Below, piece by piece: positions 8,489 through 16,307 of a stretch of DNA of 64,000 nt. Made by a program: the position numbers and the translations under genes. The notes under the pieces are model-generated. The model was not told the origin of the DNA and ran no database searches. It saw only the letters and a program-made list of their open reading frames with translations. Positions within the stretch are counted from its first letter, which is position 1. Every line of letters starts with the position of its first letter. This DNA is from Aliitabrizicola sp041905595 (GTDB taxonomy: Bacteria > Pseudomonadota > Alphaproteobacteria > Rhodobacterales > Rhodobacteraceae). The DNA is taken from NCBI GenBank assembly GCA_041905595.1, contig JAYRKT010000018.1:16382-80381 (forward strand), written 5' to 3'.

Positions 8489-9262
8489 TTAGCGGCGCAG
8501 GCGGCCGAGGAAGAAGGAAAGCGAGACGAGCAGGATCGAGATCAGGAGCATCACGGTCGAGATCGCGTTGATCTCGGGCGTGATGCCGGCGCGGATGGCC
8601 GAGAAGATGTAGACGGGCAGGGTGGTCGTGCCCGGCCCCGACAGGAAGAACGAGGTCAGGAAGTCGTCGAGGCTGGTGACGAAGGCGAGGGTGAAACCGG
8701 CCATGACACCGGGCCACAGGAGCGGCATCGTCACCCGGCGGAAGGTGCGGAACCGGTTGGCGTAAAGGTCCTGCGCCGCCTCTTCGTAGCTGCCGCTCAG
8801 GCCATCGAGCCGCGCGCGGATCGGCAGATAGGCGAAGGGGATGCAGAAGGCGGTGTGCGCAAGGATCATCGCGCCAAGGCCCAGACTGATGCCGAGGGAG
8901 ACGAAGAGGAGGAGCGTTGCGACCGCTACCACGATCTCGGGCAGGATCAGCGGCAGGTTCAGTACGGATTCTGTGGTGCTGCGCCCGGGAAAGGCGCGGC
9001 GCGTGGCCAGGGCCGCCATCAGTGCAATGCCCGTCGCCGCGATGGAGGCTGCCGTCGCCAGCACGATAGAGTTCCAGGTTGCGGCCTGGATCGACGGGTT
9101 TGTCAGAATCCGCGCATACCAGTCGAACGAGGCATGGGTCCAGACCGTCGCCGTGCGGTTCGCGTTGAAGCTGTAGGCGGTTAGCACGACGACCGGGATG
9201 TACAGGAAGGCGAGAACCGCGATCGAAACTTCGCGCGTGGCAGGGAAGCGGCGCAGGTTCAT
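8489..9262 (-). CDS. ABC transporter permease, PotC type
   Basis: 257 residues with six predicted membrane helices, beginning MNLRRFPATREVSIAVLAFL. The EAA loop is seen at SYEEAAQDLYANRFRTFRRV. The ATG at 9262 overlaps the stop of the upstream permease by 4 bases (ATGA), which fixes the start; the open frame continues to 9454 but that part is antisense to nothing and reads through the upstream gene. Inner-membrane half of the importer with the gene at 9259-10143. Confidence 0.9.
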   Translation of the reverse strand: MNLRRFPATREVSIAVLAFLYIPVVVLTAYSFNANRTATVWTHASFDWYARILTNPSIQAATWNSIVLATAASIAATGIALMAALATRRAFPGRSTTESVLNLPLILPEIVVAVATLLLFVSLGISLGLGAMILAHTAFCIPFAYLPIRARLDGLSGSYEEAAQDLYANRFRTFRRVTMPLLWPGVMAGFTLAFVTSLDDFLTSFFLSGPGTTTLPVYIFSAIRAGITPEINAISTVMLLISILLVSLSFFLGRLRR

Positions 9263-10143
9263 GCGGCTGCCCTCCGGTTGCGCCACAGCGCCATGGCGGT
9301 CATCACCACCAGCATGATCGCCAGAAGGACGACCGACACCGCCGCGCCGAACGGCCAGTTGCGCGCCGAGCCGAACTGGGCCTGGATCACGTTGCCAAGC
9401 ATCGCAGTCTTGCCTCCGCCGAGCAGCGCAGGCGTCACGAAGGCGCCAAGGCAAGGGATGAAGACCAGAAGCGATCCCGCGACGATACCTGGCATGACCA
9501 GAGGCAGCACGACCCGCTTCAGCGCCCTGCGCCGCGTCGCGCCCAGATCATGCGCCGCTTCGATCAGCCGCCAGTCGAACTTCTCGAAGACCGAGTAGAG
9601 CGGCAGGATCATGAAGGGCAGGAAGGAGTAGGTCAGGCCGATCGCCACTGCGACGTCGTTGTACAGCAGTTGGACCGGGCCGAAGGGCCAGACGGCGTTC
9701 ACCGCGCGAGCCGTCCATCCATCTTCGCGCAGGATGATGAGCCAGGCGTAGTTGCGAACGAGAAGGTTCGTCCAGAACGGGATGGTGATGAGCAGTAGCA
9801 TCACATTCCGACCGGTCTTGCTGAGTCCCGCCATCCAGAGCGCTACGGGCAGTCCGAGGCACAGGCACAGAAATGTCGTGACCGCCGCTTGAGCAACCGA
9901 CCGGAGGAAGATCACCAGGTAGGTTGGGTTGAGGATCATTGTACCGTCGAAATCCTCTTCCCAGACCAGCCGCAGGTAGTTGCCGATGCCGGGGGGCGCG
10001 GACCAGTCGACGCCGCTGCTGCCACCTTTCTGCAGAAGCGAGACCCAGCCCATCAACCCAAGCGGCAGGCCGATCAGAAGCAGAATGATCGCAAGTGCGG
10101 GCAGAAGGAGAAGGCCCCGACGGACTGTCGCAGAAGAAGTCAT
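9259..10143 (-). CDS. ABC transporter permease, PotB type
   Basis: 294 residues, six predicted membrane helices starting with LLLLPALAIILLLIGLPLGL. The EAA motif is LIEAAHDLGATRRRALKRVVLP, which contacts the ATPase. It overlaps the ATPase gene by 4 bases at its start and the second permease by 4 bases at its stop, so the three are translationally coupled. Family known for polyamine and related cation uptake. Confidence 0.9.
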   Translation of the reverse strand: MTSSATVRRGLLLLPALAIILLLIGLPLGLMGWVSLLQKGGSSGVDWSAPPGIGNYLRLVWEEDFDGTMILNPTYLVIFLRSVAQAAVTTFLCLCLGLPVALWMAGLSKTGRNVMLLLITIPFWTNLLVRNYAWLIILREDGWTARAVNAVWPFGPVQLLYNDVAVAIGLTYSFLPFMILPLYSVFEKFDWRLIEAAHDLGATRRRALKRVVLPLVMPGIVAGSLLVFIPCLGAFVTPALLGGGKTAMLGNVIQAQFGSARNWPFGAAVSVVLLAIMLVVMTAMALWRNRRAAA

Positions 10144-11198
10144 GCCTGCAACACCAGCAGGGCCTCGACCGGCAAGGACAGACCCACGGTGCCGCCGCGC
10201 TCCGGCATCGGGGCGGACAGGTCGGCCTCGCGGATCAGGAAGCTCGCGCCATCGGGGAGGGTAAGCTTGTGCAGCATGGCGGTGCCGAGGAAAGCCGAGT
10301 GGACGAGAGTGGCATCGATCACGCCACTGCCAGCGGGCACGATCTTTGCGCGTTCGGGGCGGACTGCCAGTGTCACGCGCCCCGGTGCAGCGGCTGGACC
10401 GGGCAGGGTGGCCCCGCCGGGCAGCCGGATGCCGCCCGAGGCCAGGGCTTCCCCTTCGATCAGGTTGATGTCGCCGATGAAGTCGGCGACGAAGCGATGG
10501 GTCGGCGCCTCGTAGATGCTGCGCGGCGGTCCCATCTGCAGGATGCGACCGGACTGCATTACCGCCACGCGGTCAGAAAGGGTTAGCGCCTCTTCCTGGT
10601 CATGGGTGACGAAGATGAAGGTGATGCCTGCCTCGGTCTGAAGCTGCTTCAGTTCGATCTGCATTTCCTTGCGCAGCTTGAGGTCGAGAGCCGACAGCGG
10701 CTCGTCCAGCAAGAGGACCTTGGGGCGCGGGGCCAGAGCACGGGCAAGAGCCACGCGCTGCTGCTGGCCACCGGACAACTCCGCGGGGCGGCGTTGGGCA
10801 AAGGATTGCATACGAACCATCTCGAGCGCCTCGCCCGCCCGGCGGCGGATTTGGTCGCGGGGCTGGCCCTGCTCCTCCAAGGCGAAGCCGACGTTCTGCT
10901 CGACTGTCATGTGCGGAAACAACGCATAGTTCTGGAAGACGGTGTTGACCGGCCGCCGGAAGGGCGGGGCATGAGTGACGTCGGTTCCGTCGATACGGAT
11001 CATGCCGGCGTCGGCGGTCTCAAACCCGGCAATAAGGCGAAGAAGCGTGGTCTTTCCGCAGCCTGACGGGCCAAGAAGGGTGAAGAACTCGCGTCGTCCG
11101 ATCGACACCGACACGTCATGCAGCACATGCACAGCCGTGGCGCCACGGCCAAAGGCCTTGCTGACATGTTCAATCGAGACGGCAGGGTCGTCGTGCAT
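10140..11198 (-). CDS. ABC transporter ATP-binding protein, PotA type
   Basis: 352 residues from the ATG at 11198. Walker A GPSGCGKTTLLR, Q-loop NTVFQNYALFPHM, signature LSGGQQQRVALARAL, Walker B VLLLDEPLSALD and H-loop FVTHDQEEAL are all intact, followed by a TOBE-type C-terminal domain (about residues 265-350) typical of PotA/MalK-like proteins. I prefer 11198 over a start at 11237 because GGAGG lies just upstream and the family begins there (VSIEHVSKAFG). First gene of the operon; the promoter region contains a striking inverted repeat at 11252-11287. Confidence 0.92.
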   Translation of the reverse strand: MHDDPAVSIEHVSKAFGRGATAVHVLHDVSVSIGRREFFTLLGPSGCGKTTLLRLIAGFETADAGMIRIDGTDVTHAPPFRRPVNTVFQNYALFPHMTVEQNVGFALEEQGQPRDQIRRRAGEALEMVRMQSFAQRRPAELSGGQQQRVALARALAPRPKVLLLDEPLSALDLKLRKEMQIELKQLQTEAGITFIFVTHDQEEALTLSDRVAVMQSGRILQMGPPRSIYEAPTHRFVADFIGDINLIEGEALASGGIRLPGGATLPGPAAAPGRVTLAVRPERAKIVPAGSGVIDATLVHSAFLGTAMLHKLTLPDGASFLIREADLSAPMPERGGTVGLSLPVEALLVLQA

Positions 11199-11251
11199 GG
11201 GGCCTCCGGGGTCTGACGTGACCCTGAGTTGCCGCATGCGATTCTGTCAAG

Positions 11252-11287
11252 ATCGTATGCAAAAAGGCGGGATATATTGCATACGAT
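11252..11287. promoter_or_regulatory. Inverted repeat operator upstream of the pot-like operon
   Basis: Two 11-base arms, ATCGTATGCAA (11252-11262) and TTGCATACGAT (11277-11287), form a perfect inverted repeat separated by 14 bases. Each arm is itself a pseudo-palindrome, as expected for two GntR-type dimer sites. A third partial arm (GCATGCGAT) lies at 11234-11242. Two TTGACA hexamers lie on the minus strand near 11246-11251 and 11314-11319. The pair sits between the GntR gene end and the potA-like start, so the adjacent GntR protein is the likely ligand. Confidence 0.6.
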
Positions 11288-11335
11288 TTTGGGGAGCGCC
11301 TATGCTTTCATCTGTCAAGCGCGTGTCTGACCATC

Positions 11336-12049
11336 TCAGGGCACCTGGGCCGCCACTTCGGCGAGAACGCTCCGGACATCGACTTCGGCGCGGGTGCCAA
11401 GCTGCGCACGTGCGGCGACTTCCTCGACATGCCGCTCCATCAGGTCGCCGGCGCGGACGAAATCGCCTCCCAGGATCGCCTCGACGATCTCGCGGTGTTC
11501 GCGCGCCCCGCAATCCGCCGAATGGGGACGACCGTAGATGGCCATGACCAATGAACAGCGCGACACGATTTCTGTCAGGTAACGCTCAAGAAGCGGGTTG
11601 CCGCCAAGGCGCGCCAGATACAAGTGGAACTCGCCCGCAAGCCGGATCGCCTCGACATCGCTTTTCTCGGCAAGCCGGTTTTCATCTTCGACCATTTGGC
11701 GCAGAGTTCGTGCGGTCTCCTCATCGATGCGCCCGGCGAGTTGTCGGACCATGGCACGTTCGAGCGCCGCGCGGATCACGAAGATGCCTCTCCCCTCTTC
11801 GAGCGTTGGGTTGGCGACAAACGCACCGCGATTGGGCTTCAATTCCACCAGCCCTTCGGTGGCGAGGCGCCCGAGCGCCTCGCGCGCGATCGTTCGGGAC
11901 GATCCAAAGGCCTCGCCGATCATGTCCTCAGGTAGGCGCGCTCCCGGGACGAGGCGCTGTTCAAGGATAGCCAGACGCAATGCGACGTGAACACGCTCGG
12001 TCCGCGTCATCGGACGATCCGTCTCGCGCGTCGTATGGATGCTCAGCAA
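11336..12049 (-). CDS. GntR-family regulator, FCD type
   Basis: 237 residues from a TTG at 12049 (GGAG 7 bases upstream) or 224 from the ATG at 12010; the ribosome site favours 12049 but the choice is open. N-terminal winged helix (LVPGARLPEDMIGEAFGSSRTIAREALGRLATEGLVEL in two stretches) is followed by an all-helical FCD ligand-binding domain, with metal-type ligands plausible at the FHLYLARLGGN and AREHREIVEAI histidines. Genes of this kind are usually local repressors released by a pathway substrate. It precedes the pot-like operon on the same strand and probably controls it through the repeat at 11252-11287. Confidence 0.85.
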   Translation of the reverse strand: MLSIHTTRETDRPMTRTERVHVALRLAILEQRLVPGARLPEDMIGEAFGSSRTIAREALGRLATEGLVELKPNRGAFVANPTLEEGRGIFVIRAALERAMVRQLAGRIDEETARTLRQMVEDENRLAEKSDVEAIRLAGEFHLYLARLGGNPLLERYLTEIVSRCSLVMAIYGRPHSADCGAREHREIVEAILGGDFVRAGDLMERHVEEVAARAQLGTRAEVDVRSVLAEVAAQVP

Positions 12050-12221
12050 TGGTTTCTCCGCGGTCGGGGAGGCCTGTGGAGATTACAGGCCGTCGCATTC
12101 CAGTTATGGTGACAGCGCGAATTGCCCGCAAGCATGCTGCATTCCGGCTGGACGTTCAGGAATGAAAGCGGACCCCTTGCCTGGTCCCCGCACGGCTCGC
12201 TTGGCTTTTGTTGCCTAGGCT

Positions 12222-12528
12222 TCACGTCGACAAAATGTGACTGCTCTCAGTCAAATGGGAAGTCGTAGAGATCTCTGCCACCGGTTCCCGGCCGGTCCGC
12301 AAAAAACCGCCTCCAAAGGAATAAATGATGCGCGTCAGACGCAGGCCGCCGTCCTTGTCGCGGGCCTCCAGCCCCAATCCGTTCGCATGGCCGGGCAGGG
12401 GTGGGCCATAGTCCAAGATAAGATCGGTGTCAGGCTCGAAGACCAGCGGCGGCCACCATCAGACCAATGGTATGTGAAGACGACTGACCGATGCCGGTTT
12501 TGAAGAAACAGAAGACCGACAGCAACAT
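12222..12528 (-). pseudogene. Fragment of L-serine ammonia-lyase (sdaA) with internal deletion
   Basis: From an ATG at 12528 with a GGGAAGCGAG ribosome site, the minus strand encodes MLLSVFCFFKTGIGQSSSHT and IGLMVAAGLRA, the N-terminus of one-chain L-serine dehydratases (VFDLFKIGIGPSSSHTMGPMVAA). A stop follows. In another frame the sequence resumes with DTDLILDYGPPLPGHANGL and IIYSFGGGF, which lie about 75 residues further on in the intact enzyme. Everything after GGGF is missing. The catalytic iron-sulfur domain is absent, so this is dead. It sits beside a gcvP fragment; gcvP and sdaA are, as I recall, neighbours in relatives, so the two were probably lost together. The remaining bases 12050-12221 show nothing recognisable. 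Confidence 0.8.
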
Positions 12529-12590
12529 GCTCGCTTCCCCTGATAATCAGAAACGGGCGGCCAGGGCAGGCCGCCTGCAAGGTCAGGCCG

Positions 12591-12971
12591 TCACTCGGCC
12601 GCTTCGAGGTAGCTTTCCAGCGGCGGGCACGAGCAAATCAGATGCCGGTCGCCATAGACGTTGTCGACACGGTTGGCTTCCAGATCGCGCAGCATCTCGG
12701 CATAGCCCGCCGTCTGGCTGTCGGGCGCGAATGGGTGCACGTCCGAGAACTCCGGCCAGCTCAACGCCATCATCTTCGCGGTGGCATTCAGCTTCATGGT
12801 GCAGGACCCCAACGGGATCATCGCCCTGTCCAACGCCAGGTCGCGGTCGGCCAGACGGCGCATGTAGCGCGTCATTTCGGCCTCGGCCCGGTTCATGTGG
12901 AAAATCGGGTGGGTCAGGTGGGACGAGGTGCGCAGCAGGCCTTCGGGCAGTCGGTAGTCATGGCTAAGGTC
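12591..12971 (-). pseudogene. Fragment of glycine dehydrogenase (gcvP) with large internal deletion
   Basis: The frame encodes DLSHDYRLPEGLLRTSSHLT, HPIFHMNRAEAEMTRYMRRL, ADRDLALDRAMIPLGSCTMK, characteristic of the middle of the GcvP P-protein, then jumps directly from AEMLRDLE to RVDNVYGDRHLICSCPPLES, the enzyme's extreme C-terminus with its native stop. The whole PLP-binding region between them is gone, as is the N-terminal half. The frame is fused upstream to an integrase-like piece ending at a small hairpin (CCGAGCC/GGCTCGG, 12977-12996). No glycine decarboxylase activity is possible; an intact gcvP would have to be elsewhere. Confidence 0.85.
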
Positions 12972-13037
12972 CACTTCCGAGCCTCGAAAGGCTCGGCCGC
13001 GATCACCGCGAGCGACTGATCCGTCCGCAAGGCTCCC

Positions 13038-13211
13038 CCGGGACTTGCGCTCGCGCTCCTTTTTCGGATCGCGGCCCGATGCCGCCACAGCCCGCCAGCG
13101 CGCGGCCACCTGCCGAGCGTCGGCCAGTGTCAGATCGCGCAAGGCGCCGAGGCCCATTTCGCGTCGCCGGCCATGCGCTGTGACACCCGTCATGCGACTG
13201 CCATTTGCCAT
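13038..13211 (-). pseudogene. Fragment of tyrosine-type integrase (DUF4102-like N-terminal region)
   Basis: The first 58 residues of the open frame (GRRREMGLGALRDLTLADAR, then QVAARWRAVAASGRDPKKER) fit the arm-binding/DUF4102 region of P4-type phage and island integrases. Both the start of that domain and the catalytic part are missing, and the frame runs into the gcvP fragment. It marks an old integration or deletion event; no tRNA or att repeat was recognised nearby. Confidence 0.6.
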
Positions 13212-13217
13212 TTCGCC

Positions 13218-14414
13218 CTAGACGACGTCTGACTTCGATCTGAACCCGGGCAATGCGACCTTCATGACCAAAAACGCAGCCGCAAGGATCGGGACCATGG
13301 CAGCACAGGCCATCGCCCAGAGCGTTGCAGCTGCACCAAATGTTTCAACCAGCCAGGCTCCGGCAGTTGGGGCGGCCGCAGAGGCGATTAGCATCGGAGC
13401 AGCAAGGCGACCCATGATGCGCGGGTAGTCGTTCGGGCCGAACAGTGCAAGCGGCAGGGCGCCTCGCGCTATTGACCAAACCCCGTTGCCGGCCCCATAT
13501 GCGATCATGGCAGCAGCTGCTGGCAGGCCCAGGATGAGCCCCAGAAAGCCCAGGAAAACCAGTGCTGTTGCCGCAACCATGGTCCAGACCGGATGATGAC
13601 GGCCCTTGCCGAGCATCTCGATCACCCGGGCTCCGACCTGGCTGGGGCCAATTAGCGTTCCGATGCCGATCGCGGCGGCGGTTGAATAGCCCAGGTCCGT
13701 CAGCATGGTGACAAGGTGGATCGACCAAACGGTCGAGAGCGACGCAAGGATCACGCCTGCGATCACGATGCAGACAAAGCGTATGTCCGTGACAGGAACA
13801 GAGACAGCTGCCCGCGTCGTCTCGAATTTCGCAGAGCCCACGCCGCGTGCCTCGCGCGGTATCGCCAGGAGGGCGAGAGGCAGCGTGACGAAGAGGTGCA
13901 GTCCGGCATAAGCAAGGCACGCTCCTCTCCAACCGGCGATTTCTACGAGCCAGGCCGTCAACGGCCAGCATACCGTGCTGGCGAAGCCGCCCCACAGGGT
14001 CAGGTGGGTTATGGCAGACCTGGCCTGATGCCCATAGAGGCGACCAAGGGTCGAGAAGGCCGCGTCGTAGAGACCGGCGGACATTCCCAGGCCCATGATA
14101 ATCCAGGCCGAGAGGTAAGTGACTTGCCCCTGTGCCCTGGCCAGCAGCGCGAGGCCCATCGCGATAAGGAACATACCCGATGCGACGACAGGGCGCCCGC
14201 CCCAGATCTGGATCATCCGCCCGATGAACGAGGCTGCCAATCCCCCCACAAGAAAGCCAAGGGAGACGCCAACGGCCAGAAACTCCGGAGAAATCCCTGT
14301 GTCTGCTGCCATCGGCTTAGCCAGCACCGCCATCAGATAATAGCTGCTGCCCCAGGCGAATATCTGAATGATGCCCAGGGCCGAAACCGTGCGAAAACGG
14401 GATCGGTCGATCAT
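13218..14414 (-). CDS. MFS transporter of the arsenic cluster
   Basis: 398 residues with about 12 predicted membrane helices, beginning MIDRSRFRTVSALGIIQIFA. The start at 14414 overlaps the upstream flavoprotein stop by 4 bases (ATGA), showing translational coupling. It carries a family-typical GRMIQIWGGRPVVASGM loop after helix 2. Because it is the last gene of an ArsR-flavoprotein-MFS unit, it probably exports an arsenical, perhaps the product of the flavoprotein, but sequence alone does not prove substrate. Confidence 0.8.
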   Translation of the reverse strand: MIDRSRFRTVSALGIIQIFAWGSSYYLMAVLAKPMAADTGISPEFLAVGVSLGFLVGGLAASFIGRMIQIWGGRPVVASGMFLIAMGLALLARAQGQVTYLSAWIIMGLGMSAGLYDAAFSTLGRLYGHQARSAITHLTLWGGFASTVCWPLTAWLVEIAGWRGACLAYAGLHLFVTLPLALLAIPREARGVGSAKFETTRAAVSVPVTDIRFVCIVIAGVILASLSTVWSIHLVTMLTDLGYSTAAAIGIGTLIGPSQVGARVIEMLGKGRHHPVWTMVAATALVFLGFLGLILGLPAAAAMIAYGAGNGVWSIARGALPLALFGPNDYPRIMGRLAAPMLIASAAAPTAGAWLVETFGAAATLWAMACAAMVPILAAAFLVMKVALPGFRSKSDVV

Positions 14415-15853
14415 GCCGTTACCGAAGTCGCTGCGGTGCTTCCGCATCCGCAATCCGACAGGCCTACCGATTTCACAGTCTCATCCGCAGCACAACAAGC
14501 CGTGGCATCCGCCCTGGCGGCGCCTCCGCAACATTCGGAGGGAGCGGCGCCGACAATACCTTCGACGGGCGCGCAGCAGTTCCCGGGCTCTCGTGCGGGG
14601 CCGGTGCGGCAAACGCCCGTTTCGGGAAGTTTCAATCGAACCTCGCGTGCCGCCACGGGGTCACCCGCGAGTTCGCTGACGATGGATCGGACCTGTTCAT
14701 AGCCCGTGACCATCAGAAAGGTGGGCGCGCGACCGTAGCTTTTCATGCCTGCGATGTAGAAGCCCCGTTCGGGATGCGCCAACTCTGCGACCCCGTGCGG
14801 TGGGACTGTGCCACAGGAATGCAGGTTCGGGTCGATCAGCGGGGCAAGGGCGGGTGTCGCCTCGACCACCGGATCCAGCGCCAGGCGCAATTCCGACAGG
14901 ATCGACAGGTCCGGCCGGAATCCGGTCGCAACGATGACGCGGTCCACGGTCAGGTCGACGGGCGTCTCACCCGCCGTGCCGGCCACTGCCAGTCGGCCGT
15001 CCCGCCGTACGATCCTAGTCGCGGCGAAGGGCGAGCGGAAATCGACGCGTCCCGACCTGATTGCCTCGGCCGCCCGCAGGCCAAGATGGCCGCGCCCCGG
15101 CAGTTCGTCATTCAGGCCGCCGCCGAGAAGCCGCGCGATCCCGCCAGAGCGTGTTGCCCAGGTGATGCGTGTGTCTGGCTCCGCCTCTTGCAGATCCATC
15201 AGATCAAGCGCGGCATTGATCGCAGAATGACCAGCGCCAATGACCAGTACGTGACGCCCGGCATAGGCGTCGCGGTCCTTGCCCAGAACGTCGGGAATAC
15301 CATAGGCGATGCGGTCGGAATTCTCGGCCTCGCCGTCGACCGGCAATCCGTCAAGGCCGATCGGGTTTGGCCTGACCCAGGTGCCCGAGGCGTCAATCAC
15401 CGCCTGCGCAAGGCTGCGACCGCTTCGGCCCTGGCTGTCCCTCCAAAGCAGGACGAAGGGGGCGTTTTCCCGCCCGTCGCTCGACAGCTTGGAATGTCCC
15501 TGCCGTGTGACCGCCCGGACCTCGGTTCCCAGGTGCAGATGCGGGGCGATCGCCGGATGGGCGGCAAGCGGTTCCAGGTAATCGCGGAGCAACTCGCCCG
15601 CGGTCGGCAGATGGTCGGGGGCGGGCATCGGCCAGCCCTCTGCTTCCAGCAGGCGGCGGGCAGCTACATCGACATTGTATTCCCATGGCGAGAAGACGCG
15701 GACATGCGCCCAGTCGCGGACCGTGGCGCCAACGGTTTCGCCACGCTCGAAAACCAGCGGCGTCAACCCGCGCTCCAGAAGATGCGCCGCGGCGGCCAGT
15801 CCGACCGGCCCCGCGCCGATCACCGCGACCGGTAGTTCGTTCCCTTGGGTCAT
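14411..15853 (-). CDS. FAD/NAD(P)-dependent oxidoreductase with cysteine-pair tail
   Basis: 480 residues. The FAD site is AVIGAGPVGLAAAAHLLERG (residue 10 on) and a second dinucleotide site is HVLVIGAGHSAIN. ATG motif VDRVIVATGFRPD follows. The fold is that of flavin monooxygenase/ArsO-like proteins. Residues 412-480 form an extra tail with nine cysteines, mostly paired (Cys415, 426/427, 441/442, 453/454, 468, 470), including a CGCG end. Such pairs are good ligands for As(III), Sb(III) or soft metals. It sits between an As-type ArsR and an MFS pump in one operon, so a role in oxidising or delivering an arsenical is likely. The tail is the unusual part. Confidence 0.8.
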   Translation of the reverse strand: MTQGNELPVAVIGAGPVGLAAAAHLLERGLTPLVFERGETVGATVRDWAHVRVFSPWEYNVDVAARRLLEAEGWPMPAPDHLPTAGELLRDYLEPLAAHPAIAPHLHLGTEVRAVTRQGHSKLSSDGRENAPFVLLWRDSQGRSGRSLAQAVIDASGTWVRPNPIGLDGLPVDGEAENSDRIAYGIPDVLGKDRDAYAGRHVLVIGAGHSAINAALDLMDLQEAEPDTRITWATRSGGIARLLGGGLNDELPGRGHLGLRAAEAIRSGRVDFRSPFAATRIVRRDGRLAVAGTAGETPVDLTVDRVIVATGFRPDLSILSELRLALDPVVEATPALAPLIDPNLHSCGTVPPHGVAELAHPERGFYIAGMKSYGRAPTFLMVTGYEQVRSIVSELAGDPVAAREVRLKLPETGVCRTGPAREPGNCCAPVEGIVGAAPSECCGGAARADATACCAADETVKSVGLSDCGCGSTAATSVTA

Positions 15854-15901
15854 CGGATTTCCTTCCGTATTACCAGAATGTTCGAAATAGTGGGCATGAT
15901 T

Positions 15902-16231
15902 TCAGCCTCCTGCCACGACCGCCTGGACCTCGGGGGCGCAGGCGCGCTCGTCGGCACAGCATTCGTCCGACAGATAGCCGAGGAGTGCCGTCATGGCCGA
16001 ATACTCTGCATGGCAGATCAGACTGGTGCCCGACCGTTCCTGCCGGACAAGCCCCTCGTCGACCAGCTTCTTCAGGTGATGCGAAAGGGTCGAAGCGGCA
16101 AGGCCGATCCGCTCCTGGACCTGCCCCACGGCAAGCCCGGAATGACCGGCGCGCACCAGTATGCGGTAGATGTCGAGCCGCGTCGGATTGCCGAGAGCTT
16201 CGAGTTGGCGGGCTGCTGTTTCGAGTTTCAT
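15902..16231 (-). CDS. arsR: ArsR-family repressor with CC-x5-C sensor motif
   Basis: 109 residues. Winged helix with recognition helix AASTLSHHLKKLVDEGLV. Instead of the classical CVC in the DNA-binding helix it has a C-terminal Cys91-Cys92-x5-Cys98 motif (DECCADERACAP). That spacing equals the As(III) site described for the Acidithiobacillus ferrooxidans ArsR (Cys95, Cys96, Cys102), so it should release DNA on binding As(III). First gene of the ArsR-flavoprotein-MFS unit. A perfect 6-bp inverted repeat lies 42 bases upstream of its start. Confidence 0.88.
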   Translation of the reverse strand: MKLETAARQLEALGNPTRLDIYRILVRAGHSGLAVGQVQERIGLAASTLSHHLKKLVDEGLVRQERSGTSLICHAEYSAMTALLGYLSDECCADERACAPEVQAVVAGG

Positions 16232-16272
16232 GGAAATAGCATGGCGCCTCGAACCCGGGCCGTCAAGGTTAC

Positions 16273-16288
16273 TTCGACGAAAGTCGAA
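16273..16288. promoter_or_regulatory. Putative ArsR operator
   Basis: The palindrome TTCGACGAAAGTCGAA (6-bp arms, 4-base spacer) sits between the arsJ stop at 16308 and the arsR start at 16231, 42 bases upstream of the ATG. Position and size fit an autoregulatory ArsR site. A half-site (TTCGAAAT) recurs near 15880-15887 upstream of the flavoprotein gene. Confidence 0.55.
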
Positions 16289-16307
16289 ATATGAGAACAG
16301 CCCCGGC

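Noticed and set aside
12977..12996. CCGAGCC/GGCTCGG hairpin as att site
   Set aside because: No second copy or tRNA was found, so it is only noted as a hairpin at the gcvP-integrase junction.
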